In this document: piece by piece, positions 7,493-15,511 of the stretch
Position numbering within the stretch: position 1 is the first letter of the stretch
Layout of the letters: the number at the start of each line of letters is the position of its first letter
Origin: Defluviitaleaceae bacterium
GTDB lineage: Bacteria > Bacillota > Clostridia > Lachnospirales > WRBF01
Assembly: GCA_009784685.1 (NCBI GenBank)
Contig: WRBF01000010.1
Span: forward strand, 1 to 45,982
Direction of reading: 5' to 3'
DNA length: 45,982 nucleotides
Notes under the pieces: model-generated
What the model was told of the DNA's origin: nothing
The model's database searches: none
What the model saw: the letters and a program-made list of their open reading frames with translations, nothing else
Made by a program: the position numbers and the translations under genes

Positions 7493-9088
7493 ATGAAAAA
7501 GACAAAAGCATCATTAATTGCTCTGGTGTTGTCCTTCCTGTTGGCGATGCCGGTTGTGGCACTGGCAAGCCCCTTTGATGAAATCGAAGAGAGAATTGAA
7601 AATGGTGTGGTCTTTGTGCCTCTGCGCCAAATCGCATATGCCTTTGGTTCTGAGATCCAGTGGGATCATGAGGCTCGACTTATACATATCATCCTTCCGG
7701 GAGGATTTCCACAGTCGATTCATATAAACGAGATCACAATGCTTGGTGGTTTTGTAGAAAACGGTGTGTCTTGGATACCTTTGGATATTGCTGAAATTTT
7801 GTTTGCTCCAATTCCCATCCGTCTTATTGAGCTGACCAGCGAGGCACAGGAATATGTCATTGAGGATTTTGAATATTTGATGGATTTAATATTAACAAAT
7901 TCTCCTTGGGCTAATGTGATTTACCGTCGATTGGGCGTTGATTTGGACGAGATTATTGACTTTAATAGATATGTGATTTACAATATGTATCCGTTAGCTA
8001 TTCCTCTCGATTTGCCGGAGGATCTTGATTGGCAAAGAGATCATGACACAGCTCGAGATCTTGCTGCTGATTATCTTTTCGCACTACTTGTTTATGAATT
8101 TTCTCTGCCTGTTGATGTCATAGGTCATATGTCGCCTGTTCCCCCATTTCTTTACAGAGATATGCTTGCTGCCAACTTGAGGCTATATTTAGAACTTGGT
8201 GGAAGTCCTGATTCTAATTTTGAAAACTGGCTTATCTTGCAAACTCTTTCACATCCTATGGCTCTTTGGTTTTACGGTGATGATGAAATCGACTTTGAAA
8301 CAGAGGGTTTGGGGTATTATAATCCTTATAACATCCGAACAGATATCATAGTTCCTGGTGAAATAGCTATGATTAGCATTGACAGTTTCATAAACAACGC
8401 AGAATTGGATGATTCCGTAATTTATCCGTTCCTTAACAAAATTCAAGATTTCGATCACTTAATTATAGATATACGCGGCAATAGCGGCGGTTATGAATCC
8501 AACTTTAATAATCCCATTTTGCGTCGCCTTATCAGCGAACCTATTGAAGTAAGCGGTCATGAATTTTTTGGCTCCGGCGACTTGGTGACAGAGTGGGTGG
8601 ATTATTTTCTAACATGGGGAATTTTGGGAACAGGAACAATAACAGATATTTATGTCATGCCAGCGATTGAGTTTGTAGAGTATCATGACATGGCATATAT
8701 CAATGAACATGACTTGGAAATGCTTGAATATGTTGTCATCTGGTTCAGTATGTTTGAGCCTGCCGATGATCAAATCGACTTTGACGGCAAGATTTGGCTT
8801 TTGGTTGACGACGGATCTGCGTCTGTCTCGGCGGCAATCACTCTTATTGCTCTTGAAACAGGCTTTGCTACTGTTGTTGGTGAAAACACATCAGGGATTA
8901 TGGGTGCTTTGACTTCCTTTGTTGTTTTGCCTAATACCGGAATAATTTTCCGTATTGACGTTGGATATATCACAGACATGTACGGTCGGTCTTTTGAAGA
9001 ATACGGCATTGCACCAAATGTTCGAAACCTTCCGGGCATGGATGCTCTTCAAACTGTACTGACTTTGATTGAGTTGGGAGAATATTAG
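7493..9088 (+). CDS. Secreted S41-family (C-terminal-processing-type) peptidase with an N-terminal stalk-like domain
   Basis: 531 residues from ATG 7493, preceded by GAGGAG; an upstream in-frame start at 7460 lacks a ribosome site and would block the signal peptide. A signal peptide (~residues 1-26, ALA-S) is followed by a copper-amine-oxidase-N/stalk-like module (NGVVFVPLRQIAYAFG). The C-terminal half has S41 hallmarks: IDIRGNSGG at ~326-333, a nucleophile region DGSASVSA with Ser444 aligned to the catalytic serine of Tsp/CtpA, and GENTSGI at 463-469. In Tsp the general-base lysine is 25 residues after the serine; here that position (469) is isoleucine. No PDZ domain is evident. It may use another base or be inactive. 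It is probably a monocistronic gene with an extracellular product. Confidence 0.8.
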   Translation: MKKTKASLIALVLSFLLAMPVVALASPFDEIEERIENGVVFVPLRQIAYAFGSEIQWDHEARLIHIILPGGFPQSIHINEITMLGGFVENGVSWIPLDIAEILFAPIPIRLIELTSEAQEYVIEDFEYLMDLILTNSPWANVIYRRLGVDLDEIIDFNRYVIYNMYPLAIPLDLPEDLDWQRDHDTARDLAADYLFALLVYEFSLPVDVIGHMSPVPPFLYRDMLAANLRLYLELGGSPDSNFENWLILQTLSHPMALWFYGDDEIDFETEGLGYYNPYNIRTDIIVPGEIAMISIDSFINNAELDDSVIYPFLNKIQDFDHLIIDIRGNSGGYESNFNNPILRRLISEPIEVSGHEFFGSGDLVTEWVDYFLTWGILGTGTITDIYVMPAIEFVEYHDMAYINEHDLEMLEYVVIWFSMFEPADDQIDFDGKIWLLVDDGSASVSAAITLIALETGFATVVGENTSGIMGALTSFVVLPNTGIIFRIDVGYITDMYGRSFEEYGIAPNVRNLPGMDALQTVLTLIELGEY

Positions 9089-9103
9089 GATAAAACTTTC
9101 TAA

Positions 9104-9143
9104 AATAGCTCAAGGGGTGATAATAATCGCCCCTTGAGCTATT
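9104..9143. terminator. Bidirectional terminator between convergent genes
   Basis: A 14-bp perfect stem AATAGCTCAAGGGG/CCCCTTGAGCTATT around a 12-nt loop, between the S41 peptidase (plus) and the GH26-like gene (minus). The T-tract is better on the minus-strand side. Confidence 0.8.
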
Positions 9144-9170
9144 GTGTCAAAAATATAAATTCATTTGCCG

Positions 9171-10493
9171 TTAGTCACTTGATATAAACACTTTGGCATT
9201 GTTTTCATCAATAACAACACGCCTCATTCCAAAGTTATGAAGCAGGTTTACGTTAAAAAACTGTTCATCGTCAATAATCTCTAAATACTCAACCCATCTA
9301 TTCAATTCAGCACTTGAAGCACCAAAATCACTCTCAAGAGATTGCCTTGGTATAAAAACAGTATCGCCGATGATTTTAACAGTATGCTGTGACAAAATCC
9401 ACTGAGATACCTTCTGACCTGCTGATGTTATATCAATTTCAGCTGTGAATCGGTCGCCTTCGGTTGCAGCGTTATAAGCACTTAATAGACGATCGCTGTC
9501 AGTTAATTGATGGCTTTGGGTTATCCCGCCTATTTCCCTTCTGTAACCTGCATAAATAATAGCCTTGATTCGTGGATAACGATCTGCAATTCTTTCATAA
9601 ATATACTGGAGAACAAATGAAGCCTCCGCTACCCTGTACGAATGATCTATAGTGCTGAAATTGCTTACACCAAGCCCTGTAATCATAATTGGCTTGCGTT
9701 CTTGAAAAGCGAAATAAAAGGCATCAAGCCTTTCAAAAATATCACTGTGGTTTCCTTCAGGGGTAATATTTGAAAAAGCTGATATTCCTACCCAGTCTAC
9801 CCATTCATCTCCCGGGTAATAATCGAACATTCGACTACCGCTTTCAAAACTTATACCCCACACAAAAGCCGCCTTAGGCGCATGAATAGAAAAAGCTTTC
9901 CTTAGTGCTATAAAAAACTCTTTACTTTTCGATCTATCAAGCCCGGCTTCGCTTGCGTTAAAACTTATAAAAATTGGCACGTTAAACTCACCAAACGCCA
10001 TCGCTAAGTCTTCTATCTGATAATAGTCAATTTCGTCATATATATCTCCCGGGTGAATTTCTATTAGCGGCATTTTACTGCGTGCGAGGCTTTGAAGTAC
10101 GAATCTTACCGGAAATGGATCTCCCAAAGTATACCTATATGCAAAAATAGCATGGCTTACCCCGGATAACCGCTCAAACATCCCTATGTCTCCCGCAAGA
10201 AGATTATCCTCTTCAATAAATGCACCCAAGTAAATGTAGTTAGTGGGTGGCTCATACATTGCAAGAATGTATTCATCATATCGAATGTAAAGCATAAGAG
10301 GTAAGGGTTCGTCGCTTATTTCAAGTTCTTCAAGCGGAACAAAGCCTGCTGAAACATCAAAAACAGCCTCGGAGACGTTAGCTGCGGTGTTTTCGAGGGC
10401 AAAATCAAAGTTAAAGTCGAAACCACATGCAGCAAGAAAGGCTGTTGCAAAAAGTGAAATAATAAAAAGTGATAATTTAATTATTTGTCGCAT
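9171..10493 (-). CDS. GH26-like lipoprotein, probably not a classical glycosidase
   Basis: 440 residues with lipobox LAAC (Cys23), so lipid-anchored outside the cell. The middle region resembles the GH26 (beta-mannanase-like) TIM barrel: an FVWGISFES strand, then YYPGDEWVDWVGISAF (~223-238), and KPIMITGLGVSN (~266-277). In GH26 enzymes the last strand carries the nucleophile glutamate (TEtG); here the residue is Gly. The acid/base strand reads FISFNASEAG, without the usual HE. The C-terminal ~100 residues resemble a stalk/copper-amine-oxidase-N module (DTVFIPRQSLESDFG, VVIDENNAKVFI). It may be a carbohydrate-binding or structural protein. It lies downstream of recU on the same strand with a short gap, probably the last gene of that unit. 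Confidence 0.6.
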   Translation of the reverse strand: MRQIIKLSLFIISLFATAFLAACGFDFNFDFALENTAANVSEAVFDVSAGFVPLEELEISDEPLPLMLYIRYDEYILAMYEPPTNYIYLGAFIEEDNLLAGDIGMFERLSGVSHAIFAYRYTLGDPFPVRFVLQSLARSKMPLIEIHPGDIYDEIDYYQIEDLAMAFGEFNVPIFISFNASEAGLDRSKSKEFFIALRKAFSIHAPKAAFVWGISFESGSRMFDYYPGDEWVDWVGISAFSNITPEGNHSDIFERLDAFYFAFQERKPIMITGLGVSNFSTIDHSYRVAEASFVLQYIYERIADRYPRIKAIIYAGYRREIGGITQSHQLTDSDRLLSAYNAATEGDRFTAEIDITSAGQKVSQWILSQHTVKIIGDTVFIPRQSLESDFGASSAELNRWVEYLEIIDDEQFFNVNLLHNFGMRRVVIDENNAKVFISSD

Positions 10494-10530
10494 ATTAAGT
10501 GCTCCTGTAAAAAATCTCCCCCTTTTTTAT

Positions 10531-11058
10531 TTATTTTGCTGCTTCAAGATACGTGCTAAGAGCCTCTAGGTAATGAACAAGAAATCTTTGCTTTGTTCCT
10601 ATTAAATACTTTTTTTCAAAAGCATTATAAGGTATTGACTTTCTTTGACCTTCTTCTGATTCTCGTATATATTTTTCAATAACTTCAAGCGGCAAAAGAA
10701 ATGTTTCATTAGTTTTTGAAAAGCGAACTATTAAAAACGCAACACCGTTTTGTGATCTAAAATCTAGCATAAACTCAAACTGGTGATGATGTATATTTCT
10801 AAGAGGGAAGCTTTTAAGCTCTGTTTCTTTTGCATCAAAGCAAACGGCTATTCCTTGCACAACACCTATGTAATCAACAGTGCTTCGTTTTTCAAAGTAT
10901 GCCAAAGATATAGCATTTCCTGAAAGTTCCACAGGGGTTATCGAAGTTGGTATTTTTTGAATGAGCGCAAGCTTTTTGTCCCGATATGCCTCATTTGTTA
11001 AGTTAATCATTTCTTCAAAAGTGCTTCCCCTAAGCCCCCTTGATTTGAAATAGCTCAT
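10531..11058 (-). CDS. recU: Holliday junction resolvase RecU
   Basis: 175 residues, slightly shorter than the ~200 of Bacillus RecU because the N-terminal extension is reduced. Visible family signatures are the start SRGLRGSTFEEMINLTNEAY, KIPTSITPVE, the metal-binding RSTVDYIG...CFDAKET core, FPLRNIHHHQ and GVAFLIVRF. RecU cleaves four-way junctions and limits RecA in Firmicutes. In Bacillus recU sits beside a class A PBP gene, not here; in this window it follows the dcw-cluster ftsW homologue by about 50 nt. Confidence 0.9.
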   Translation of the reverse strand: MSYFKSRGLRGSTFEEMINLTNEAYRDKKLALIQKIPTSITPVELSGNAISLAYFEKRSTVDYIGVVQGIAVCFDAKETELKSFPLRNIHHHQFEFMLDFRSQNGVAFLIVRFSKTNETFLLPLEVIEKYIRESEEGQRKSIPYNAFEKKYLIGTKQRFLVHYLEALSTYLEAAK

Positions 11059-11108
11059 TTATATATTTTCTCCTTGCAATTCATCGTTTATACCAGTATA
11101 GTGAAATA

Positions 11109-12335
11109 TTAACTCTTTGAAAATCTTGATATATTAAGTAAAATACCCATAAGGAACATTGTTATAAGAAACGAAGTTCCTCCGTAGCTTATAAGCGGCA
11201 TAGTTATCCCTGTATTTGGGATGCTGTTTGTTACAACTGCAACATTTATAATAGTCTGGCTGCCAATCAAAATCACTATTCCGGCGGCGATATATGAACC
11301 AAATGCATCAGGAGCTTTAAGCGCAATATTTATACCTCTCCAAATAAGCATTCCAAAGAGCAGTAAGACTACAGAAGCCCCAAAGAGCCCAAGTTCTTCA
11401 CATATTATTGCAAATATAAAGTCGTTATGTGCTAGCGGCAAAAAGCTTCTTTGCCTGCTCTGACCTATTCCTAGACCGAAAATTCCCCCTGATGCTATAG
11501 AAAACAACGATTGAGCTATTTGATAGCTAGCACCTGACGTATCAGAAAATGGGTCAAGCCATGACTGTATTCTTTCCATACGAAATTGTGCCGCAAATAG
11601 GATAAAGCCGGTTATGCCTGCTACTCCTGCTGCGCCCAGTGCCACAAAGCGCATAACATGCGGGCTTGCGATAAAAATTATTCCGAAACCTGCCATAGCA
11701 GTTATTATAGAAGAACTGAGCCCGCCTCTGAGCATAAGTGCGACTGTAACCATAACGATGCTACATGCAATAAAGAATCCGCTCCATTTTTTAAGTAAGT
11801 CTTTATTATTTGAAAGAATAAGTGCCATTATAAGTATTGTTGAAACCTTTGCAATTTCTAGCGGTTGAAACTGTCCAACAAAGCCGCCGACTTGGAGTTG
11901 CCTGGTCGCACCGCCGTATGCAATCCCTATAACTTGAACTACAATAAGCAATGCATTTGCAACAAGATATAGCGGAACAACAAACCTTCTCAAATATTGA
12001 TAGCTTACTGTAGACATGATAAACATTGCAGTAAACCCCATAACAATAAACAATGTCTGACGTCTAAGGAAATGATACATATCACCAAATGCGTTTTCCG
12101 CTATGTAAATGCTAGATGTAAAAACCATTACAAATCCTAAAAAAACCAAAAGAGTAATTATGAAAACTAACGCATGATCAACTCTGCCTATGCGTATTTC
12201 CGGTCTTTTTCGAATTTCAGATGCCGGTTCATCTTTAGAATTGTTTTGCCGCCTTCGATTGTTAAAGGCGTTTCTTTTGCCATATCTTTCGCTTCTGTTT
12301 AATGCCTTTGCAGTTCCTGGGTATGACATATTCAA
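11109..12335 (-). CDS. ftsW: SEDS-family peptidoglycan glycosyltransferase (FtsW/SpoVE)
   Basis: Polytopic protein of about 408 residues with ~10 predicted transmembrane segments after a basic, hydrophilic N-terminal ~50 residues. SEDS hallmarks include FVMVFTSS in TM1, GGATRQLQVGGF, FQPLEIAKV, AHNDFIFAIICEELG and ITMPLISYGGTSF. It polymerises glycan strands from lipid II with a class B PBP partner; the two PBPs upstream in the operon are the candidates. The position after murD matches spoVE/ftsW in Clostridia, and sequence alone does not separate the two. The start is TTG 12335 or ATG 12329; the GAGAGGTG ribosome site allows either. Confidence 0.9.
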   Translation of the reverse strand: MNMSYPGTAKALNRSERYGKRNAFNNRRRQNNSKDEPASEIRKRPEIRIGRVDHALVFIITLLVFLGFVMVFTSSIYIAENAFGDMYHFLRRQTLFIVMGFTAMFIMSTVSYQYLRRFVVPLYLVANALLIVVQVIGIAYGGATRQLQVGGFVGQFQPLEIAKVSTILIMALILSNNKDLLKKWSGFFIACSIVMVTVALMLRGGLSSSIITAMAGFGIIFIASPHVMRFVALGAAGVAGITGFILFAAQFRMERIQSWLDPFSDTSGASYQIAQSLFSIASGGIFGLGIGQSRQRSFLPLAHNDFIFAIICEELGLFGASVVLLLFGMLIWRGINIALKAPDAFGSYIAAGIVILIGSQTIINVAVVTNSIPNTGITMPLISYGGTSFLITMFLMGILLNISRFSKS

Positions 12336-12450
12336 AAATCACCTCTCGGATATTAAAGCGGAAATTTAATAAGTCCATTAATTTTCCACCGTTACCCCCT
12401 TTCTAAGGGATGGAGTTTAAAAGTCGAGTAATGACTTTCAGACCTCGGTA

Positions 12451-13806
12451 TTACAAATCTAATACACAATTTTTAAATGCATCGCCCCTGTGTTCAAAGC
12501 TCTTAAACATATCCCAACTTGCACAGGCAGGGGAAAGCAGTATCGCATCCCCTTTTGAAGCCTTCTCGTAACACAGTTTCGCAGCATCTTCTATGGAATT
12601 AACTATTTCATAGTTCAAGAAATTATGAGCCGCTAGTGTATCGGCTATTTGTTCTTTGACCTCGCCTAAGATGGCAACAAATTTAACTCGCCCTTCAAAT
12701 AGCTTAACCCAATCGTTAAAATCTGATTTTTTATCAAATCCTCCGGCGATAAGAAGGGTAGGGCGGTTCATAGCCAAAAGACCTTTAATTGCAGAATCCG
12801 GGTTTGTCGCTTTTGAGTCGTTATAAAATTGAATGCTTGATTTTTCAGTTACATATTCAAGCCTGTGCTGCACACCTCTGAAATTTTTTAACACATTACC
12901 TATAATATCCGGTGGTGCGCCGCATACGGATGCTAGAGCAACAGCCGCAAGTGCATTTTCAAGGTTATGCCTTCCGAGTATTAATAATTCATCGGACTTT
13001 ATTATTCGGTAATCCATTTTTTCTGTTCGTATACGGATATATCCTGAGCTGTCAACATATACACCATTTTGTAATTCGCTTGAAGCACTGAAAAAAATAA
13101 CTTTCGATTTTGCTTCCTCTGCCATTTTTCGAGTAACAGGGTCATCATAATTCAAAACTGTATAACTGCCGCTATCTTGATTTTTAAATATTGATTTTTT
13201 CATCGCTATATAGTTTTCCATAGTTTTATGCCTGTCAAGATGATCAGGGGATATGTTAAGAACAGCACTCGCAAATGGCTTAAAATCATGACATGCTTCA
13301 AGTTGAAAACTGCTTGTTTCAACAACTGCAAAATCTTGCGCTTTAAGTTTTTTAACTTTATCAGAAAATGGCAGACCAATATTACCTACAATTTCAGTGC
13401 CGCTTCTATAAGCCTTCATTATTTCCCCGGTTAAGGCAGTTGTTGTAGTTTTGCCATTTGTTCCTGTTATAGCTATTATTGAGCATTTGCAGCAGCGGTA
13501 AGCAAGCTCAACTTCGCTCCAAATAGGGATATTAAGCTTGTTTGCAATGTCTACAAAAGGAAGGTCAAGCGGAAGCCCCGGGCTTACTATAATAAGCTCA
13601 AACCTGCTAACGATATCATCAGGATCTTTCCCCAAATATATATCAATATTTGTATTGGCAAGCATCTCAAGCTCTTTTTCGAGCTTGTCAGCAGGTTTAA
13701 TGTCCTGCAAAGTTACATTTGCGCCCTTTTCAAATAACAACAAAGCAGCAGAAACGCCGCTTAGTGCCATGCCGCATACGAGAATGTTCATACCTTTAAA
13801 GTCCAT
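12451..13806 (-). CDS. murD: UDP-N-acetylmuramoylalanine--D-glutamate ligase MurD
   Basis: About 451 residues from ATG 13806 (AAGGTGG upstream; the in-frame GTG at 13815 overlaps it). It adds D-glutamate to UDP-MurNAc-L-Ala in the cytoplasm. An N-terminal Rossmann-type region (ILVCGMALSGVSAA) is followed by the Mur-ligase P-loop ITGTNGKTTTTALTG, the central ligase motifs SPDHLDRH and HNLENALAA, and the C-terminal YNDSKATNPDSAIKGL and LLSPACASWDMF. Length and motifs are complete. It lies 10 nt downstream of mraY. Confidence 0.95.
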   Translation of the reverse strand: MDFKGMNILVCGMALSGVSAALLLFEKGANVTLQDIKPADKLEKELEMLANTNIDIYLGKDPDDIVSRFELIIVSPGLPLDLPFVDIANKLNIPIWSEVELAYRCCKCSIIAITGTNGKTTTTALTGEIMKAYRSGTEIVGNIGLPFSDKVKKLKAQDFAVVETSSFQLEACHDFKPFASAVLNISPDHLDRHKTMENYIAMKKSIFKNQDSGSYTVLNYDDPVTRKMAEEAKSKVIFFSASSELQNGVYVDSSGYIRIRTEKMDYRIIKSDELLILGRHNLENALAAVALASVCGAPPDIIGNVLKNFRGVQHRLEYVTEKSSIQFYNDSKATNPDSAIKGLLAMNRPTLLIAGGFDKKSDFNDWVKLFEGRVKFVAILGEVKEQIADTLAAHNFLNYEIVNSIEDAAKLCYEKASKGDAILLSPACASWDMFKSFEHRGDAFKNCVLDL

Positions 13807-13816
13807 AAATACCACC

Positions 13817-14779
13817 TTATATAGCTAAATACCCAATCAAACAACCAATTGCCGTTAAAACATAAAAAAACGAAACAACTTTAGTTTCAGACCAGCCTGA
13901 GATTTCGAATGAATGGTGAATAGGCGCCATTTTGAAAAATCGCTGTTTGGTCATTTTGAAGTAAACGACCTGGATAATAACAGATAAAGCCTCAATAACA
14001 TACACAAATCCAACTATAATTAAGAAAAATGGGATTTGGAGCATAATAGCCGTTGCAGTTACATATCCTCCAAGGGCTAAAGAACCGGTATCACCCATAA
14101 AAACTTTGGCAGGGTGAGAATTAAACAATAAAAAGCCCATAAGACTGCCTAAAACAGCTCCGGAAATTCCAACACCGCCGCTTGCAAATTGATAACATAT
14201 AATCATTAAAAAGGTTGCAACCAAAGCAGTAACGCCGGTTGCCAGACCGTCAAGACCGTCTGTTAAATTTACGCTGTTAGTGCCGCCGATCATTACAATG
14301 TATACAATGGGGATCCACCAAAAGCCTATATTAAATTCACCGAAAAACGGGATTATGGTATTTGAAAACACATCCGAGCCGTTTGTATGCAACACAAATG
14401 CTATAAACATCGTTGTTACAGCAAACTGTCCAATAATTTTTTGATACGCCCTAAGCCCTAAAGACCGCCTTCTTACAACTTTAGTGTAATCATCTAAAAA
14501 ACCAATAAAACCAAAGGCGACCATAGCAAATAAAATAGCAAGCCCTGCCGGATTGTCACGCAGAAACAGCAATGAAACAAAGGTCGTGCTTATCAAAAAC
14601 ATAACCCCGCCCATTGTTGGAGTACCGGCTTTTTTAAGATGTGACTGCGGTCCGTCTGATCTTATGTTTTGCCCAAACTTTAACCTTATTAAAAATGGCA
14701 ATATTAATGGGCTTATGGCGACAGTTATCGTAAACGCCGCTAGAGCAGCAATAATCCCCATTTCGATTGTAAACGGCAT
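13817..14779 (-). CDS. mraY: Phospho-N-acetylmuramoyl-pentapeptide transferase MraY
   Basis: 320-residue polytopic enzyme that makes lipid I from UDP-MurNAc-pentapeptide and undecaprenyl phosphate at the inner membrane face. MraY motifs are intact: KKAGTPTMGG, the catalytic-aspartate region FLDDYTK, TNSVNLTDGLDGLATG, FMGDTGSLALGG and PIHHSFE. AGGAGG stands upstream of ATG 14779. It is separated from murF, its usual direct neighbour, by the MNT-HEPN fusion gene. Confidence 0.96.
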   Translation of the reverse strand: MPFTIEMGIIAALAAFTITVAISPLILPFLIRLKFGQNIRSDGPQSHLKKAGTPTMGGVMFLISTTFVSLLFLRDNPAGLAILFAMVAFGFIGFLDDYTKVVRRRSLGLRAYQKIIGQFAVTTMFIAFVLHTNGSDVFSNTIIPFFGEFNIGFWWIPIVYIVMIGGTNSVNLTDGLDGLATGVTALVATFLMIICYQFASGGVGISGAVLGSLMGFLLFNSHPAKVFMGDTGSLALGGYVTATAIMLQIPFFLIIVGFVYVIEALSVIIQVVYFKMTKQRFFKMAPIHHSFEISGWSETKVVSFFYVLTAIGCLIGYLAI

Positions 14780-14826
14780 TTGTTACCTCCTGTTGATGTT
14801 ATGTTGATATATTTCTAAAGTCATCA

Positions 14827-15510
14827 TCATTCGATAATATCTTCTAATTTTTCGATTAATTCTTCAAATAATCTTACGTAATCCGACTGTATTCGCTTGC
14901 TTATAACCTCTGCCATGTCTTCAGAATATATATGAGATGCTGCATTTCTGTCATTAAGAATGTTAAGCCATTTTTCGTCGTTAATGATGTCAGACGAAAA
15001 TGCTTTCTTTAAAACAGATTTTGGGTAGCTAATATCTTCAATTACGCCTTGACTTGCTAAATAATCTTTGATAGTTTTCCATGCAAGTTCAAATGTGAAT
15101 TCAAAGCGTTGGATTAATGCATCTTGAAGCACAGCATTATTGTTACCTCGTTCTTCTTCTATCATTTTGGTCACTTCTTTTACTTTGCTAACTGCTTTTT
15201 TATATTGGTCAAATTTTTTCTCTTTCATATAAAGCAACACTCCATCTTCAGAAATATTTTGCTTTAGTTTTTCATCAGTTTTGCTGTTAACACAAACAAC
15301 ATCTATTGGATAAAGTGTGTCAATATCTTCTGTTATTTCAAGCGTAAAAGATGCATGTTCTCTCTCATAATGCCCTTTTTCAAAATAGGCAGCAATATCA
15401 ATATCGCTCTTTTCATAATTATCATCTCTTGCTCTTGAGCCAAATAATACGATTTTATGGATATGATATTTTCGTGCAATTTTTCTTATTTCTTCGTATA
15501 TTTTTTCCAT
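14827..15510 (-). CDS. Fused MNT nucleotidyltransferase and HEPN-like (HI0074-type) protein
   Basis: 227 residues with two domains. Residues ~1-100 are a minimal nucleotidyltransferase: GSRARDDNYEKSDIDI with GS at 24-25 and metal ligands Asp36 and Asp38, and a later PIDVV strand for the third acidic residue. Residues ~105-227 match the HI0074/nucleotidyltransferase-substrate-binding helical family, part of the HEPN superfamily (FEFTFELAWKTIKDYL, DEKWLNILNDR), including the HEPN-type Rx4H motif RNAASH (R188-H193). Such pairs are normally two genes acting as toxin and antitoxin, with the MNT domain modifying the HEPN protein; here they are one polypeptide. The ATG follows the murF stop by one base and the gene ends 47 nt before mraY, in operon orientation. 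The biological role is unknown. Confidence 0.85.
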   Translation of the reverse strand: MEKIYEEIRKIARKYHIHKIVLFGSRARDDNYEKSDIDIAAYFEKGHYEREHASFTLEITEDIDTLYPIDVVCVNSKTDEKLKQNISEDGVLLYMKEKKFDQYKKAVSKVKEVTKMIEEERGNNNAVLQDALIQRFEFTFELAWKTIKDYLASQGVIEDISYPKSVLKKAFSSDIINDEKWLNILNDRNAASHIYSEDMAEVISKRIQSDYVRLFEELIEKLEDIIE

Positions 15511-15511
15511 A

